From positions 2,494,501 through 2,558,500 of the forward strand of contig NZ_CP030028.1 of assembly GCF_003586445.1 (NCBI RefSeq): a DNA stretch of 64,000 bases, written 5' to 3'. A model generated the notes under the pieces. That model searched no databases, had not been told where the DNA came from, and saw nothing but the letters and a program-made list of their open reading frames with translations. The stretch is from Bacillus sp. Y1 (GTDB taxonomy: Bacteria; Bacillota; Bacilli; Bacillales; Cytobacillaceae). Below, piece by piece: positions 52,111 to 60,116 of this stretch (its first letter is position 1; every line of letters starts with the position of its first letter). Made by a program: the position numbers and the translations under genes.

Positions 52111-52635
52111 TTACTTTCTCAAAATCCCTAAATATTCCTTCCACGGACCAACATCGGTTTGGTATCGTTTAGCCATCACACGTACAATTTGTGCCATATG
52201 GGTTAGATCATGTACGACCCATGTGGTGATCAACTCTCTTACCTTTACCACACCAAAAGCAGGATGGATGCCAGTTAACTCAAGATGTTCCTCTGGATCA
52301 ACCAATTCTTTCAGCTTTTTGATATTTTGCTCTCTCAATCTTTTATACTGTGTAAACTTTTCCTTCAAACTTTGCTCAGACTTTTGGTCTAAGTGGGCAA
52401 AGCGGTCAAAAGGGGGAAAGGGTTTGCTTTTACCGTCTTCTAGGATCATTTGTAAACGAGGAATCCAATTTGTTTTTTCTCCATTAATCAGATGATCAAT
52501 GACTTCTACGGCATTCCATGTTCCTTCACCTTCACAACTTTCGAGCCAGCCGTCAGATAAACCAACAAGGAACGTTTCTAGGGTGTGGGGTGTTTTTTCC
52601 AATACCTCAATCGCTTCTTCAAGTGTAAAATTCAT
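52111..52635 (-). CDS. DinB family protein
   Basis: A 174-residue four-helix-bundle protein of the DinB/YfiT superfamily. The three metal-binding histidines are visible in [12 protein letters not shown] and [15 protein letters not shown]. Some relatives use metal to make bacillithiol or transfer thiols, but most members are uncharacterised. GAAAGGAGAAAAGTT precedes the ATG. Divergent from the acetyltransferase gene at 52721. Confidence 0.9.
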   Translation of the reverse strand: MNFTLEEAIEVLEKTPHTLETFLVGLSDGWLESCEGEGTWNAVEVIDHLINGEKTNWIPRLQMILEDGKSKPFPPFDRFAHLDQKSEQSLKEKFTQYKRLREQNIKKLKELVDPEEHLELTGIHPAFGVVKVRELITTWVVHDLTHMAQIVRVMAKRYQTDVGPWKEYLGILRK

Positions 52636-52720
52636 AACTTTTCTCCTTTCCGAATATATAAGGATTCTGGGAACATTGTATAATTAAAATATATACTTTT
52701 TTACATAGGGAGAGGCTTTT

Positions 52721-53479
52721 ATGACACAAATCACGTTCAATGATATTCATAAAGTAGGTCATAATATACACGAAACAGAAACATTCACGCATTTCCACTA
52801 TCCAGAAATGCTATCAAGATATAATAGTAATTTTATAGAATACAAAGCATGGGTATCAAAGGAAGAGTTCTTACGTGATATAAAATATTTACGAGATTTT
52901 CATGTAAAAAATAGCCAAAAGCATGTGAAGTTTTATTTTCCAGCTGGGGGAGAAATCCCTGATCACATAAAGGCCGTTTTAACTGAAAATGGATTTGAAG
53001 TAGAAAAAATGGAATTATACACAATACAGCCAAGCTTGTTTCCACGCGTGGAATCTCACCCAGATATCAGCATTCAACCGGTAAACGACGCTAACTGTGA
53101 AGACTTTTTATCCTTACAGTACCAGCAGGATATTCAATTTGGAACGAACTTTGCCGTGGAAAAGATTGCATTGTATAAGCGATTCTTTGAAGATCCTAAA
53201 ATCGTCCAGTTGCTGGCTTATTACAAAGGAATACCAGTCGGTTCTGTACATTTAATTCTATCCGAAGGCACAGTTGAAATCGATGATTTTTCGGTAAAAC
53301 CTGATTATCAACGAAAAGGGATCGGTAGTAGGTTACAAAAATACGTCATGGAACATTATTTAGATAAAACGGTTATTTTAGTGGCGGAAGGTAGCGATAC
53401 GCCAAGAGACATGTATCAAAGACAAAATTACCAATTGATTGACTTTCAATATGAAGCAACGAAAGTCTATGAATCATAA
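52721..53479 (+). CDS. GNAT family N-acetyltransferase (long form)
   Basis: A 252-residue protein with a poorly recognised N-terminal half and a C-terminal GNAT domain: VEIDDFSVKPDYQRKGIGSRLQKYVM carries the acetyl-CoA motif, followed by RDMYQRQNYQLIDF. This long form with GNAT in the second half is common in Bacillus. GGGAGAGGCTTTT precedes the ATG. Followed by a terminator; acceptor unknown. Confidence 0.88.
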   Translation: MTQITFNDIHKVGHNIHETETFTHFHYPEMLSRYNSNFIEYKAWVSKEEFLRDIKYLRDFHVKNSQKHVKFYFPAGGEIPDHIKAVLTENGFEVEKMELYTIQPSLFPRVESHPDISIQPVNDANCEDFLSLQYQQDIQFGTNFAVEKIALYKRFFEDPKIVQLLAYYKGIPVGSVHLILSEGTVEIDDFSVKPDYQRKGIGSRLQKYVMEHYLDKTVILVAEGSDTPRDMYQRQNYQLIDFQYEATKVYES

Positions 53480-53492
53480 GAAAAGGAAAAAT

Positions 53493-53529
53493 GCTGTTAC
53501 ACATTTGGATTTTGTTTAACAGCTTTTTT
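53493..53529 (+). terminator. Terminator
   Basis: GCTGTTA and TAACAGC arms followed by six T residues. Confidence 0.85.
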
Positions 53530-53673
53530 ATTAGAGGGGATTCAACCTTTTAAATATACATCTTCTTCATTCGTCATTCATAAACATAGGTAGAAAATGT
53601 TTTATCGAAGTCACAGTATTGTTGTGTAGGGTACTTGTTCATCATGTGCTATTTTTCAATGGAGGTTATGAAT

Positions 53674-54171
53674 ATGATTAATTTTTATTCTTTCCAAGGT
53701 ACCGTTACTATGATTAGTGATTTTAATACTGGGCAAAATGGGGAAACAGCAGGATGTAATAAATTCATTTCGGTTGTGAATGAAACGGGAACAGTTGTAA
53801 ATTTCGTCGTTACTCCAAGCACGTATTTCGTTGATCAGGCCGTAGTGGCCGTTGGAGATCGTGTAACGGGTTATTATGATGGAAATGCACCAACTATTCT
53901 TATTTATCCCCCACAGTATCAGACACTGGTTATGGTGAAAGAAGCAACAAATCGAAATGTCAAAATAGATTATTTTAATAATCAGTTGGTGAGTAGCGAT
54001 GGACAATTGCAGTTAAATCTTTCGCCTTATACGCCAATCTTATTAACGAATGGTCAACCTTTTTCAAGAATCCCTGCGAATCGAGATTTAATTGTCGTCT
54101 ATGGACCTTCCACTATGAGTATTCCTGCTCAAACTACACCTTATCGGGTCATCGTTTTGTGCTTTCAATAG
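53674..54171 (+). CDS. Conserved hypothetical beta-rich protein
   Basis: A 165-residue soluble protein with alternating strands and no cysteine motif or signal peptide. Distinctive stretches are GTVTMISDFNTGQNGETAGC and the end TTPYRVIVLC. I recall similar proteins in the B. cereus group described only as hypothetical. ATG 53674 follows GGAGG at eight bases; upstream in-frame ATGs are too close to that site or lack one. Followed by a terminator. No function assigned. Confidence 0.75.
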   Translation: MINFYSFQGTVTMISDFNTGQNGETAGCNKFISVVNETGTVVNFVVTPSTYFVDQAVVAVGDRVTGYYDGNAPTILIYPPQYQTLVMVKEATNRNVKIDYFNNQLVSSDGQLQLNLSPYTPILLTNGQPFSRIPANRDLIVVYGPSTMSIPAQTTPYRVIVLCFQ

Positions 54172-54184
54172 TTCTATACTGAAG

Positions 54185-54208
54185 CTCGTTAATCATAACG
54201 AGTTTTTT
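54185..54208 (+). terminator. Terminator after hypothetical gene
   Basis: CTCGTTA and TAACGAG arms followed by six T residues. Confidence 0.85.
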
Positions 54209-54443
54209 CGTAAAGTTAGAAATTATATTGAAATATTTGTTATACAACTACTAACAAATAAAACCTGTCAATATCCATTTTTACTATAATTATTGGTGCA
54301 ACTTGAAAAAAATAGTAGATTTATATAAATATGGTACCAACCTTTTTTAAAGCGATAAATCCTTTATACGGAAAAGACCAACGAAGTTTTACTAGCGAGT
54401 TTTTAGAAGGTACTAGTTAGAACTGTAAATTCCTTCCTGAAAT

Positions 54444-54478
54444 ATGACAAAAATCGTATGATACGATGAATTTGTCAT
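54444..54478. promoter_or_regulatory. Nested palindrome upstream of CAP-domain gene
   Basis: Outer arms ATGACAAA and TTTGTCAT enclose the inner perfect palindrome ATCGTAT-G-ATACGAT. It lies about 20 bases before the ribosome site of the CAP-domain gene. Probably an operator, or the base of an RNA hairpin controlling translation. The rest of 54209-54443 shows no gene. Confidence 0.6.
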
Positions 54479-54510
54479 GAACGACCAATTGATTTTAGGA
54501 GGAAGAACAC

Positions 54511-55200
54511 ATGATGAAGAAAAAAGTCATTCTTACAGTGGCTGCAGCGGCAGCATTAGCGGTAGCAAGTCCAATGGCAGAAAAAGCAAGTGCTGCTGAA
54601 AACACGACGACCGTTCAACAGAAGGTATACGTGTACCAGGGCACCAATTTAAATGAATTAAATAGTTACCTACAAAAGTATTTTGCTAATCTAGGAATCA
54701 ATTTCAATACAAATACAACAACAACGACCAAGACGCAACAACCAACAGAAACAACAACCCAACCAACTCAGCAGCCAACTACAACAACAGAACCAACTCA
54801 AACCACTCAAACAACAAGCGCATTAAGTGCGTATGAACAAAAAGTAGTTGATCTGACGAACCAAGAGCGTGCGAAAAACGGTTTAGCTGCTTTAAAAGTT
54901 GATACGGCTTTAAGTAAAGTAGCTCGCGAAAAGTCACTGGATATGTCAAAGAATGGCTATTTCAGTCATACAAGCCCAACATACGGTTCGCCTTTTGATA
55001 TGATGAAGCAGTTTGGAATTTCTTATCAATATGCAGGTGAAAACATTGCGATGGGACAAAGAACTCCAGAAGAAGTTGTACAAGCATGGATGAATAGTGA
55101 AGGCCATCGTAAAAATATCTTAAGTGCAAACTTTAACTACATTGGTGTGGGATATGTAGAGTCTGGGAACTACTGGACGCAAATGTTTATCGGTAAATAA
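54511..55200 (+). CDS. Secreted CAP-domain protein (YkwD-like)
   Basis: A 229-residue exported protein. The signal peptide ends near EKASAAEN. A Thr/Gln/Pro-rich low-complexity linker (residues about 65-105) leads to a C-terminal CAP/SCP domain with VVDLTNQERAKNGL, SVH-like GYFSHTSPTYGSPFDMM, AGENIAMG and GHRKNIL, the standard bacterial pattern. Such proteins are found on the cell wall or spore coat; function is unclear. AGGAGGAAGAACAC precedes ATG 54511. The linker would extend the domain through the wall. Confidence 0.93.
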   Translation: MMKKKVILTVAAAAALAVASPMAEKASAAENTTTVQQKVYVYQGTNLNELNSYLQKYFANLGINFNTNTTTTTKTQQPTETTTQPTQQPTTTTEPTQTTQTTSALSAYEQKVVDLTNQERAKNGLAALKVDTALSKVAREKSLDMSKNGYFSHTSPTYGSPFDMMKQFGISYQYAGENIAMGQRTPEEVVQAWMNSEGHRKNILSANFNYIGVGYVESGNYWTQMFIGK

Positions 55201-55213
55201 GAGATGTTTTGTG

Positions 55214-55243
55214 GAGCGTATCTGAAGGGATACGCTCTTTTTG
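55214..55243 (+). terminator. Terminator after CAP gene
   Basis: GAGCGTATC and GATACGCTC arms followed by TTTTTG. Confidence 0.85.
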
Positions 55244-55339
55244 TATCCCTTCATTGACATAAGAATGATTGTCCCAAACATACAATGAAAGAATTAGATG
55301 GTCATTCAGACGAGTAGTCAATATTAGGAGGGTGTTTAC

Positions 55340-55765
55340 ATGTTAAAGCATGTGTGGAAAAGCTATCGAATGATTCAAGAATTGCTCAAAGAATTTCCGG
55401 TTAGTCATACCCCTATAGAACAACAAATGACCCCTCTACTGAATGGTGCAAACACGGTATTATTCTCAACGCTATCAACCTTGCAACAATCCCCGCTCGC
55501 AAAAAAACAACTTAAATACTCGTTGTCTGCGATTTATCAAAATGTCGAAGAATTGGACCGACTTATGCGCTCATGGGTACGAGCATCCACCTGGATGGAC
55601 AGCGCAGACAGCGATGAAATCGAGCGACGTAAGCAATTACTATCTCAGTTAAACGACCAGCTAAAACAGATGGTCCCATATATAGAAGATATTTATGGAA
55701 TCGAGGAAACCCTTACAATCGTTCCAGCGTTATACCGGAGAAAGAAAGGATTGATGTTTGGGTAA
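55340..55765 (+). CDS. Hypothetical helical protein
   Basis: A 141-residue soluble, helical protein I do not recognise. It contains SYRMIQELLKEFPVSHTP near the start, a Trp/charged helix (RLMRSWVRASTWMDSADSDEI) and ends PALYRRKKGLMFG. TAGGAGGGTGTTTAC precedes the ATG. Its stop overlaps the start of a 31-codon gene (TAATG), implying translational coupling. No function assigned. Confidence 0.75.
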   Translation: MLKHVWKSYRMIQELLKEFPVSHTPIEQQMTPLLNGANTVLFSTLSTLQQSPLAKKQLKYSLSAIYQNVEELDRLMRSWVRASTWMDSADSDEIERRKQLLSQLNDQLKQMVPYIEDIYGIEETLTIVPALYRRKKGLMFG

Positions 55766-55860
55766 TGGGTGTTTTTATTTTACTAGGCATTTTCTTTGTG
55801 AATTGGACTTTTAAACCAAAGGATATGCCCAGCTCTGAAAATGGTTATCAAGGGACTTAA
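55765..55860 (+). CDS. Tiny membrane protein, translationally coupled
   Basis: A 31-residue peptide with one hydrophobic segment (GVFILLGIFFVNWTF) and a polar tail (KPKDMPSSENGYQGT). The ATG shares a base with the preceding stop codon, and the preceding frame supplies AAAGGA for re-initiation. It ends inside the terminator stem. Coding status is inferred from this coupling and clean hydrophobic design; function unknown. Confidence 0.5.
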   Translation: MGVFILLGIFFVNWTFKPKDMPSSENGYQGT

Positions 55861-55884
55861 CCAATGAAAGGTTAGGTCTTTTTT
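55854..55884 (+). terminator. Terminator after tiny membrane protein gene
   Basis: GACTTAACC and GGTTAGGTC arms with one G-U pair, followed by TTTTTT. Confidence 0.85.
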
Positions 55885-55971
55885 ACATGTAGAAAAACCC
55901 CCACGCATATACATAAACTGTGAGACAACGAACGGGACACAGGGGGCGATGAATTTGGGATAATTTCAGTC

Positions 55972-56883
55972 ATGAATTATAAGGGTGGGGTAGGGAAGAC
56001 AACGGTTACGTCAAACATAGCGGCGGAACTAGCACATCAGGGAAAGAGAGTTTTACTAATTGATTTAGATCCGCAAGCAAATTTAACGCTTTCGTTTGTA
56101 AGTTTTGAAGAGTGGCGGAATTTGGATCAACAGAAACGAACGATCAAGGATTGGTATGATGAATTTTTAGATCACAACACGAACGCTCCTTTGAGAAATT
56201 CCATTATTTCTCCTTATCAAGTCAACAACAAGCTTCATTCTTTTTTTAATCAAGATGGAAAAATAGATCTCATTTGTTCTCACTTAGAATTAATTCATGT
56301 GGATATGGAGTTATCAAGTAGGCTTGGTGGACCGACAGATCGGGCGATTCGCGGGAATTATTTACGTGTGTTATCTCTTTTAAAAAGAAATCTAGATTCT
56401 CTTAGAGAGGAGTATGATGTGATCTTAATCGATTGCCCTCCGAATTTTAATATTGTAACGCAGAACGCGATGGTGGCGAGCGATTATTACATAGTCCCTG
56501 CGAAAGCAGATTATTTATCCACCCTTGGAATTCATACTCTTATACGGCATATCCATATTTTAAAAGATAAATATAATCACCATCTTCGCCAAGGGGACGC
56601 TAACCAGTTGACTGAGATTTCACCAGAAATGCTCGGCGTGGTTTTTACAATGATTTCCACCAATGGGAAAAAACCGATTACCATTCAACAAGAATACATG
56701 AGACAAGTGAGAAATGATTTTCATATATTTACATCTTATCTGCGTGAAAATAAAACACTGTATGCGGATGCACCTGAGTCAGGCATACCAGTGGTGTTAA
56801 AGAAGGTCACAAGGCAGCAAGAAGATGTGATAAAAGAAATTCAAAATCTTGCGATAGAAGTACAGCAACTGGCTAATTTATAG
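55972..56883 (+). CDS. ParA/MinD-family ATPase (orphan)
   Basis: A 303-residue deviant Walker A ATPase: NYKGGVGKTTVTSNIAAELA at the start, LIDLDPQANL, and IDCPPNFNIVTQNAM as the Walker B region. It binds DNA non-specifically as an ATP-dimer to position cargo. ATG 55972 lacks a close ribosome site. The in-frame codons before it (ATAATTTCAGTC) encode IISV, and homologues begin with that strand; ATG 55949 after AGGGGG reads MNLG then stops, so one base seems missing in the G-run near 55957-55959. True protein probably begins at 55949. The neighbour downstream is a likely partner. Not the chromosomal soj, which has spo0J next to it. Confidence 0.88.
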   Translation: MNYKGGVGKTTVTSNIAAELAHQGKRVLLIDLDPQANLTLSFVSFEEWRNLDQQKRTIKDWYDEFLDHNTNAPLRNSIISPYQVNNKLHSFFNQDGKIDLICSHLELIHVDMELSSRLGGPTDRAIRGNYLRVLSLLKRNLDSLREEYDVILIDCPPNFNIVTQNAMVASDYYIVPAKADYLSTLGIHTLIRHIHILKDKYNHHLRQGDANQLTEISPEMLGVVFTMISTNGKKPITIQQEYMRQVRNDFHIFTSYLRENKTLYADAPESGIPVVLKKVTRQQEDVIKEIQNLAIEVQQLANL

Positions 56884-56892
56884 GAGGAGAAT

Positions 56893-57453
56893 ATGTCGAA
56901 AAAAAATGTTGAAGAAATACTTCAGTTGATGTTAGATACCATGAAGCATTTGTCTGAGGACCAGGTTGAAAAACTCAGTACAGGTAAAGCAACCCTCCAA
57001 TATACGGAACTCTCAACCCAAAGCCATCCTTATGAAGAAATTATAGAAGAGATTCATAAAGCAGAAAATTTAAAAGACATTGAACAGCATTTTAAAACTC
57101 ATACGAAAAAGTCACTCATATCCATTTGTAGATACTTTCAAATTCCTACGAAATCAACGGATACAAAAGCTTTACTAACGAATAAAATAGCCGCTCATTT
57201 TGGGAAATCAAAAGTAAAAGTTCCAGAGGAGTCAATTGAGTTCCAAGATATCCAGCAACAGCTTGAAAAAATAGAAACGATTAAGGACGGAAAATCATTT
57301 ATTAATAACCATGGTACTCTTAAAACCAAAGTAAACCTAATAAAGCTAGCCAAGTCACTAAATGTGTACGTCGATCCTAATAATAAAAAGAAAGACATAC
57401 AATCAAGAATTGTGGAATCCATTGTCGGTGCCAGACTGAGGGGAAGGGAATAA
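56893..57453 (+). CDS. Hypothetical protein with duplicated SAP/Rho-N-like segments
   Basis: A 186-residue basic, helical protein in an operon with the ParA-type gene (nine bases apart, GGAGGAG upstream). Residues about 53-104 and 122-178 align with each other: KSLISICRYFQIPTKSTDTK and NLIKLAKSLNVYVDPNNKKK are equivalent, each followed by a second amphipathic helix. This helix-extended loop-helix pattern resembles SAP or Rho-N DNA/RNA-binding motifs. Its position makes it a candidate DNA-binding or cargo partner of the ATPase. This is inference; I do not recognise the family. Confidence 0.7.
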   Translation: MSKKNVEEILQLMLDTMKHLSEDQVEKLSTGKATLQYTELSTQSHPYEEIIEEIHKAENLKDIEQHFKTHTKKSLISICRYFQIPTKSTDTKALLTNKIAAHFGKSKVKVPEESIEFQDIQQQLEKIETIKDGKSFINNHGTLKTKVNLIKLAKSLNVYVDPNNKKKDIQSRIVESIVGARLRGRE

Positions 57454-57470
57454 GAGAAAGATAAAAAAAG

Positions 57471-57501
57471 TAGGGCTGGAGCGATTATCTGTCCAGCCCT
57501 A
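57471..57501. terminator. Bidirectional terminator
   Basis: TAGGGCTGGA and TCCAGCCCTA arms between convergent operons; the right arm overlaps the end of the SMR gene. Confidence 0.8.
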
Positions 57502-57853
57502 TACTTGTATTCATTTGATCTTGAAACTCTTCCGTCTCTTTCGAAGAATTTAACAGAACAACCCCGCCAATAATAAAAACAATTCCCACTAACTTAAGGA
57601 TTGTAAGAACTTCACCCCAAAAAACCACACCAATCAAGGCAGTCAAAGCAGTCCCTACACCAGACCAAATCGCATAGGCCAAACTGAGTGGAATCGTTTT
57701 TAATGATAAAGATAAAAAATAGAATGCTAGACCATAACCGACAGCAACACCCAGTGAAGGGAGCAAGACACTCATTCCATCAGACAGTTTAAGCAAGGAA
57801 GTAGCCACTAATTCAGAAATAATGGATATGGATAAAAACAGATAACCTTTCAT
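57485..57853 (-). CDS. SMR-family efflux subunit (second of pair)
   Basis: Small multidrug resistance membrane protein with four segments, 122 residues. The essential glutamate is in SIISELVATSLLKLSDG (segment 1). The family signature ISLAYAIWSGVGTALTAL-like region reads LSLAYAIWSGVGTALTALIG. ATG 57853 overlaps the stop of the first SMR gene by four bases and has AGGAGGAGC upstream. Two adjacent SMR genes usually act as an antiparallel heterodimer, as EbrA/EbrB do in B. subtilis; ours resemble that pair. It has a longer C-terminal tail than its partner. Confidence 0.9.
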   Translation of the reverse strand: MKGYLFLSISIISELVATSLLKLSDGMSVLLPSLGVAVGYGLAFYFLSLSLKTIPLSLAYAIWSGVGTALTALIGVVFWGEVLTILKLVGIVFIIGGVVLLNSSKETEEFQDQMNTSIGLDR

Positions 57854-58176
57854 GAATGAGCTCCTCCTATATTTAATAGTATCACTCCACCGATAATGAG
57901 CAGTATGCCCCATGCTTTTTTCATATTAAAATGTTCATTGTAAATAAAGACACCAACAAGTGCGGTGAGGGCGGTACCTAAACCTGCCCAAACGGCGTAG
58001 GCCACACCGAGTGATAAGGTTTGTAGTGAAAGGGATAAGCAATAAAAAGCCAATCCATAACCAATCACGAGCCCAAGAGTTGGGAAGAGCTTTTTAAATC
58101 CATTTGTCGCTTTGAGCATAGAGCTGCCAAACACTTCACAGAGGATCGAAACGATCAAAAGAACATACGCATTCAT
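57850..58176 (-). CDS. SMR-family efflux subunit (first of pair)
   Basis: A 108-residue four-segment small multidrug resistance protein. The segment-1 glutamate is in SILCEVFGSSMLKATNGF and the signature reads LGVAYAVWAGLGTALTALVG. It lies five bases after the tetR stop, with GGAGTAACCAC upstream. It pairs with the following SMR gene (heterodimeric exporter of cationic dyes or quaternary ammonium compounds by family). Repressed by the TetR-type regulator in the same operon, by inference. Confidence 0.9.
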   Translation of the reverse strand: MNAYVLLIVSILCEVFGSSMLKATNGFKKLFPTLGLVIGYGLAFYCLSLSLQTLSLGVAYAVWAGLGTALTALVGVFIYNEHFNMKKAWGILLIIGGVILLNIGGAHS

Positions 58177-58181
58177 AGTGG

Positions 58182-58730
58182 TTACTCCTTCTTTTCCGTC
58201 ATCGCAAATAACTGTTGAAACACTTCATCTTGCCTCTTTTTTTCTAATGGAGCAATATTTAGCATTTTTGAATAATAAAGACCGTCTAATGCCAAGCGAA
58301 TAATGGTAGCCGTCACTGGATCGATACCGTCATTTTCTAATTTCGTTAGAATCGACTGATAACCCTTTGAAATGTCATTTGCTAAATCAGGATCTAAGTA
58401 AGACGCTGCAAAGATTCCAACATTTAACTCTGCATTCTGCTCCAAATCTGTTTTAGAAGCTTCGATTAAGGCACGAGTCCATTTCCCTGACTCCAACGAA
58501 TCTTTTTCAGCAAATTGATCAAAGTTTACATAAAGCTCCTCGAACACAAATTGAGCTAACCCCTTAATTAAACTTTCTTTATTTGGAAAGTGATATAACA
58601 ATCCGCCTTTACTAATGCCCGCTTGTTTTGCCACCGCGTCTAACGTGAGGGCATTAAAGTCATTTTCAAGTATGATTTGAATAGCAGTTTGTAAGATCAG
58701 CCGGCGCTTTTGACTCGCTTTTGATTCCAT
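58182..58730 (-). CDS. TetR-family repressor of SMR pair
   Basis: A 182-residue TetR regulator: N-terminal helix-turn-helix ILENDFNALTLDAVAKQAGISKGGLLYHFPNKESLI, then an all-helical ligand domain with YLDPDLANDISKGYQ. Its gene is first in the operon with the two SMR genes. GGAGAGAGACGATG precedes the ATG. Its own promoter contains a palindrome placed between -35 and -10, so autorepression with ligand release is expected. Confidence 0.92.
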   Translation of the reverse strand: MESKASQKRRLILQTAIQIILENDFNALTLDAVAKQAGISKGGLLYHFPNKESLIKGLAQFVFEELYVNFDQFAEKDSLESGKWTRALIEASKTDLEQNAELNVGIFAASYLDPDLANDISKGYQSILTKLENDGIDPVTATIIRLALDGLYYSKMLNIAPLEKKRQDEVFQQLFAMTEKKE

Positions 58731-58763
58731 CGTCTCTCTCCTTATTCAGTATTGATTATATTT

Positions 58764-58793
58764 ATTGTACCGTCTGGACGGTTTTATTGTCAA
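58764..58793 (-). promoter_or_regulatory. Promoter and operator of tetR-SMR operon
   Basis: On the minus strand TTGACA (58793-58788), an 18-base spacer and TACAAT (58769-58764). The palindrome ACCGTC-TG-GACGGT (58769-58782) fills the spacer, typical of TetR-family operators. Confidence 0.8.
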
Positions 58794-58794
58794 A

Positions 58795-58828
58795 ACAAAA
58801 AACACCAAACCCATTAAAGATTTGGTGT
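58795..58828 (-). terminator. Terminator of marR-nitroreductase operon
   Basis: ACACCAAA and TTTGGTGT arms, followed on the minus strand by TTTTTTG. It abuts the tetR promoter. Confidence 0.8.
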
Positions 58829-58835
58829 CAAAAAA

Positions 58836-59462
58836 CTACTTCCAAGTAGTAACTGTATCAACTGGTAAACGATAAGAAGGGCGACCATCAACCGCTGCTT
58901 TTCCAATCGAAATAAGCATAACAGGAACATAGCGATCTTTATCTAAATCGAATGCTTCAGCTATCAATTCTCTATCAAAACCACCGATTGGGTTTGTGTC
59001 ATATCCGTGTGCACGGGCAACGAGCATAATTTGCATGGATACAAGACTAGCATCCACTAATACCAATTCTTTCATTGATTGGTCTGGCATGTTTTTATAA
59101 AGAGGAGCGTACATAGCTAAAAGCTTCTCCTTGATATCTTCCGGCATAAAACCGTGTTCCACTTGTTTTCCATAAATTTCTTCCGCATACTCGATGCTGT
59201 TCATATCACCAAATACGGCAATTACTGCAGCAGATGTCGATACTTGTGAAGAATTAAATTGAGCAAGCTTCAACATTTTTTCTTTTCCTTCAGGAGTATC
59301 TACTACAACAAATCTCCATGGCTGCATATTGATCGAAGACGGAGCAGTAGTTGCTTCTGTTAAAATCTCTGTCATTTCCTCACGGCTGATTTTTACATTA
59401 GGGTCATAAGTTTTTACCGAACGACGTCCGTGTAAAATTTCTTTAAAATCCGTATTTTTCAT
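58836..59462 (-). CDS. Nitroreductase family protein
   Basis: A 208-residue FMN-binding NAD(P)H oxidoreductase. The FMN phosphate-binding start is ILHGRRSVKTYDP, followed by APSSINMQPWRFVVV; the C-terminal part contains GYDTNPIGGFDRE and MLISIGKA. Family members reduce nitroaromatics, quinones or flavins. ATG 59462 lies after AAAGGAAAGTGATCACAA. The gene sits 21 bases downstream of the MarR gene, so MarR probably controls it in response to quinone or diamide-type compounds. Confidence 0.93.
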   Translation of the reverse strand: MKNTDFKEILHGRRSVKTYDPNVKISREEMTEILTEATTAPSSINMQPWRFVVVDTPEGKEKMLKLAQFNSSQVSTSAAVIAVFGDMNSIEYAEEIYGKQVEHGFMPEDIKEKLLAMYAPLYKNMPDQSMKELVLVDASLVSMQIMLVARAHGYDTNPIGGFDRELIAEAFDLDKDRYVPVMLISIGKAAVDGRPSYRLPVDTVTTWK

Positions 59463-59483
59463 GTTGTGATCACTTTCCTTTTT

Positions 59484-59918
59484 TTAATATTCTTTTATGT
59501 TTGCTTGAATCCGGATTAGCATGGTTACTAATGAACGTAATTCTTCCTCCGAAAAATCATGAAACATTTGATTGATAAAGCTTAGCTTATCTGATTGGCA
59601 CGTAAGTATGCGTTCGCGTCCTTCATTAGTAAGTTGGACAAATGTTTCTCGATTGTCAGACGGATTTCTTCGCCTTGAAACCATTCCTTCCGATTCCAAC
59701 TGTTTCAAGTGTCTTGTGATGGCTGCATGATCAATATTGACCACCTTTTGCAAGGAAGACTGTTTGATCTCATCCACCTGATACAATTGATGTAACAATT
59801 CATATCTGGATAAGCTAATCTGAGTATTACGCTCAAACTTCGGGCCCATTTGATTACTAAGCTCTTTTAGCAAAAACAAAATATGCTCCTGATCGGGTAT
59901 GGAATGAGTCATTTCCAA
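59484..59918 (-). CDS. MarR-family regulator
   Basis: A 144-residue winged helix regulator with the MarR recognition region SLQKVVNIDHAAITRHLKQLESEGMVSRRRNPSDNRETFVQLT. It contains no cysteine in the DNA-binding core, so OhrR-type redox sensing is not obvious. GGAGGCTTGGAAATG gives the start. Two tandem TTGA-N4-TCAA sites lie upstream, consistent with autorepression of this gene and the nitroreductase. Confidence 0.92.
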   Translation of the reverse strand: MEMTHSIPDQEHILFLLKELSNQMGPKFERNTQISLSRYELLHQLYQVDEIKQSSLQKVVNIDHAAITRHLKQLESEGMVSRRRNPSDNRETFVQLTNEGRERILTCQSDKLSFINQMFHDFSEEELRSLVTMLIRIQANIKEY

Positions 59919-59942
59919 GCCTCCATTACCAAAATAAAATCA

Positions 59943-59969
59943 TTGAGGTATCAATTATTGACCTGTCAA
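59943..59969. promoter_or_regulatory. Tandem MarR-type operators
   Basis: TTGAGGTATCAA (59943-59954) and TTGACCTGTCAA (59958-59969), each TTGA-N4-TCAA, with starts 15 bases apart, 25-51 bases upstream of the MarR start. Confidence 0.7.
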
Positions 59970-60116
59970 TCATAATATAAATATATTTTGAAATCAAGAC
60001 ATATGCATTTTTTCAGAATATATAAATTTTATTTTAAGATAGTAAAAACATAAGAAAAGTAAAGAGCAGGAATAGTGAACTATTTTGTAGAAGAGTTACA
60101 AAAGAAGGGGAGTGAG

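Noticed and set aside
54333..54419. 29-codon frame between the hypothetical and CAP-domain genes
   Set aside because: No ribosome binding site and no recognisable features.
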